From the NCBI GenBank assembly GCA_020403245.1, contig JADBYA010000030.1:62001-126000 (forward strand): a DNA stretch of 64,000 nucleotides. The letters run 5' to 3'. The stretch is from Flavobacterium sp. (GTDB lineage Bacteria > Bacteroidota > Bacteroidia > Flavobacteriales > Flavobacteriaceae). Numbering within the stretch: position 1 is the stretch's first letter; every line of letters starts with the position of its first letter. The position numbers and the translations under genes were made by a program. Of this stretch, positions 63,884-64,000 are shown one piece after another. A model generated the notes under the pieces. The model was not told where the DNA came from. It ran no database searches and worked only from the letters and a program-made list of their open reading frames with translations.

Positions 63884-64000
63884 GGGTAAAATCATTGCTA
63901 TTGCCAATCAAAAAGGCGGTGTTGGGAAGACAACCACTTCGGTAAATCTTGCAGCATCACTGGGAGTTTTAGAAAAAAAAGTGCTTTTAATAGATGCTGA
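63884..64000 (+). CDS. parA: ParA/Soj chromosome-partitioning ATPase, partial (runs off right edge)
   Basis: The last 117 bases encode [20 protein letters not shown] and continue in frame to LLIDAD-like sequence at the edge. KGGVGKTTT is the deviant Walker A of ParA/MinD ATPases and IANQKGG with the following VNLAASLG is specific to the chromosomal ParA group. ParB is expected to follow outside the window. The remaining sequence cannot be judged. Confidence 0.9.

Overview
The window looks like a chromosomal segment of a Flavobacterium or a close relative in the Flavobacteriaceae. It is AT-rich with near-complete coding density. Gene order and content are typical of the family: TamB divergent from TsaD, a PadR-PspC-GIN operon, a MarR-nitroreductase-YceI unit, and an amidase-MCE-Fe-S cluster. 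Two intergenic regions carry the Bacteroidetes promoter signature TTTG / TAnnTTTG. No phage or insertion sequence is visible. All family assignments come from reading motifs in the translated sequence, not from database searches.

Layout. 1-1.0 kb is an accessory edge: a cut-off RelE/HigB-like toxin and a small hypothetical gene whose 3' end runs into a GC-rich inverted repeat and whose upstream side carries paired 18-bp repeats, resembling a mobile gene cassette. 1.1-9.6 kb (minus strand) is an envelope/redox group: amidase, MlaD-like MCE protein, a membrane 4Fe-4S protein with its CCG-domain partner, a HAD phosphatase and a GH3/beta-lactamase fusion lipoprotein. 9.7-12.9 kb (plus) has LptD and RidA. 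13-16 kb (minus) has an N-acetylglucosamine-kinase-like ATPase, GAPDH and phosphofructokinase. 16.1-27.7 kb has the huge TamB and, divergently, TsaD, RsmE, a DUF4159 protein, an AI-2E-type permease, a methyltransferase and a VanX-like dipeptidase. 27.8-31.3 kb has NDH-2, a rhodanese and the MarR-nitroreductase-YceI operon with two clear operator palindromes. 31.4-32.3 kb holds a lone intact trpG followed by a decayed trpA remnant, the relic of a lost trp operon.

32.5-43.7 kb is mostly housekeeping: YaaA, serine deaminase, an ABC exporter pair, DnaJ/GrpE, an SDR epimerase and small membrane proteins. 43.7-47.5 kb is the PadR/PspC/GIN envelope-stress-type operon plus a second GIN gene. 47.6-54.9 kb (minus) is the most unusual part: a very AT-rich, tightly overlapping set encoding an AraC regulator, a PqqD-like protein, an ATP-grasp ligase, a diaminopimelate-decarboxylase-fold PLP enzyme, a membrane protein fusing a urea-transporter-like domain to an M23 peptidase domain, a TPR/outer-membrane barrel protein and a TPR protein. 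I read it as an uncharacterised system that makes or moves an amino-acid-derived product at the envelope. 55-64 kb returns to core genes: thioredoxin reductase, tRNA-Pro, uridine kinase, DivIC/FtsB, both methylmalonyl-CoA mutase subunits, an aminotransferase, an SDR reductase and the start of parA.

A recurring non-coding theme is a set of different short-word tandem repeats (6-7 bp units) in intergenic gaps. One similar tract lies inside the coding sequence for the N-terminus of methylmalonyl-CoA mutase.
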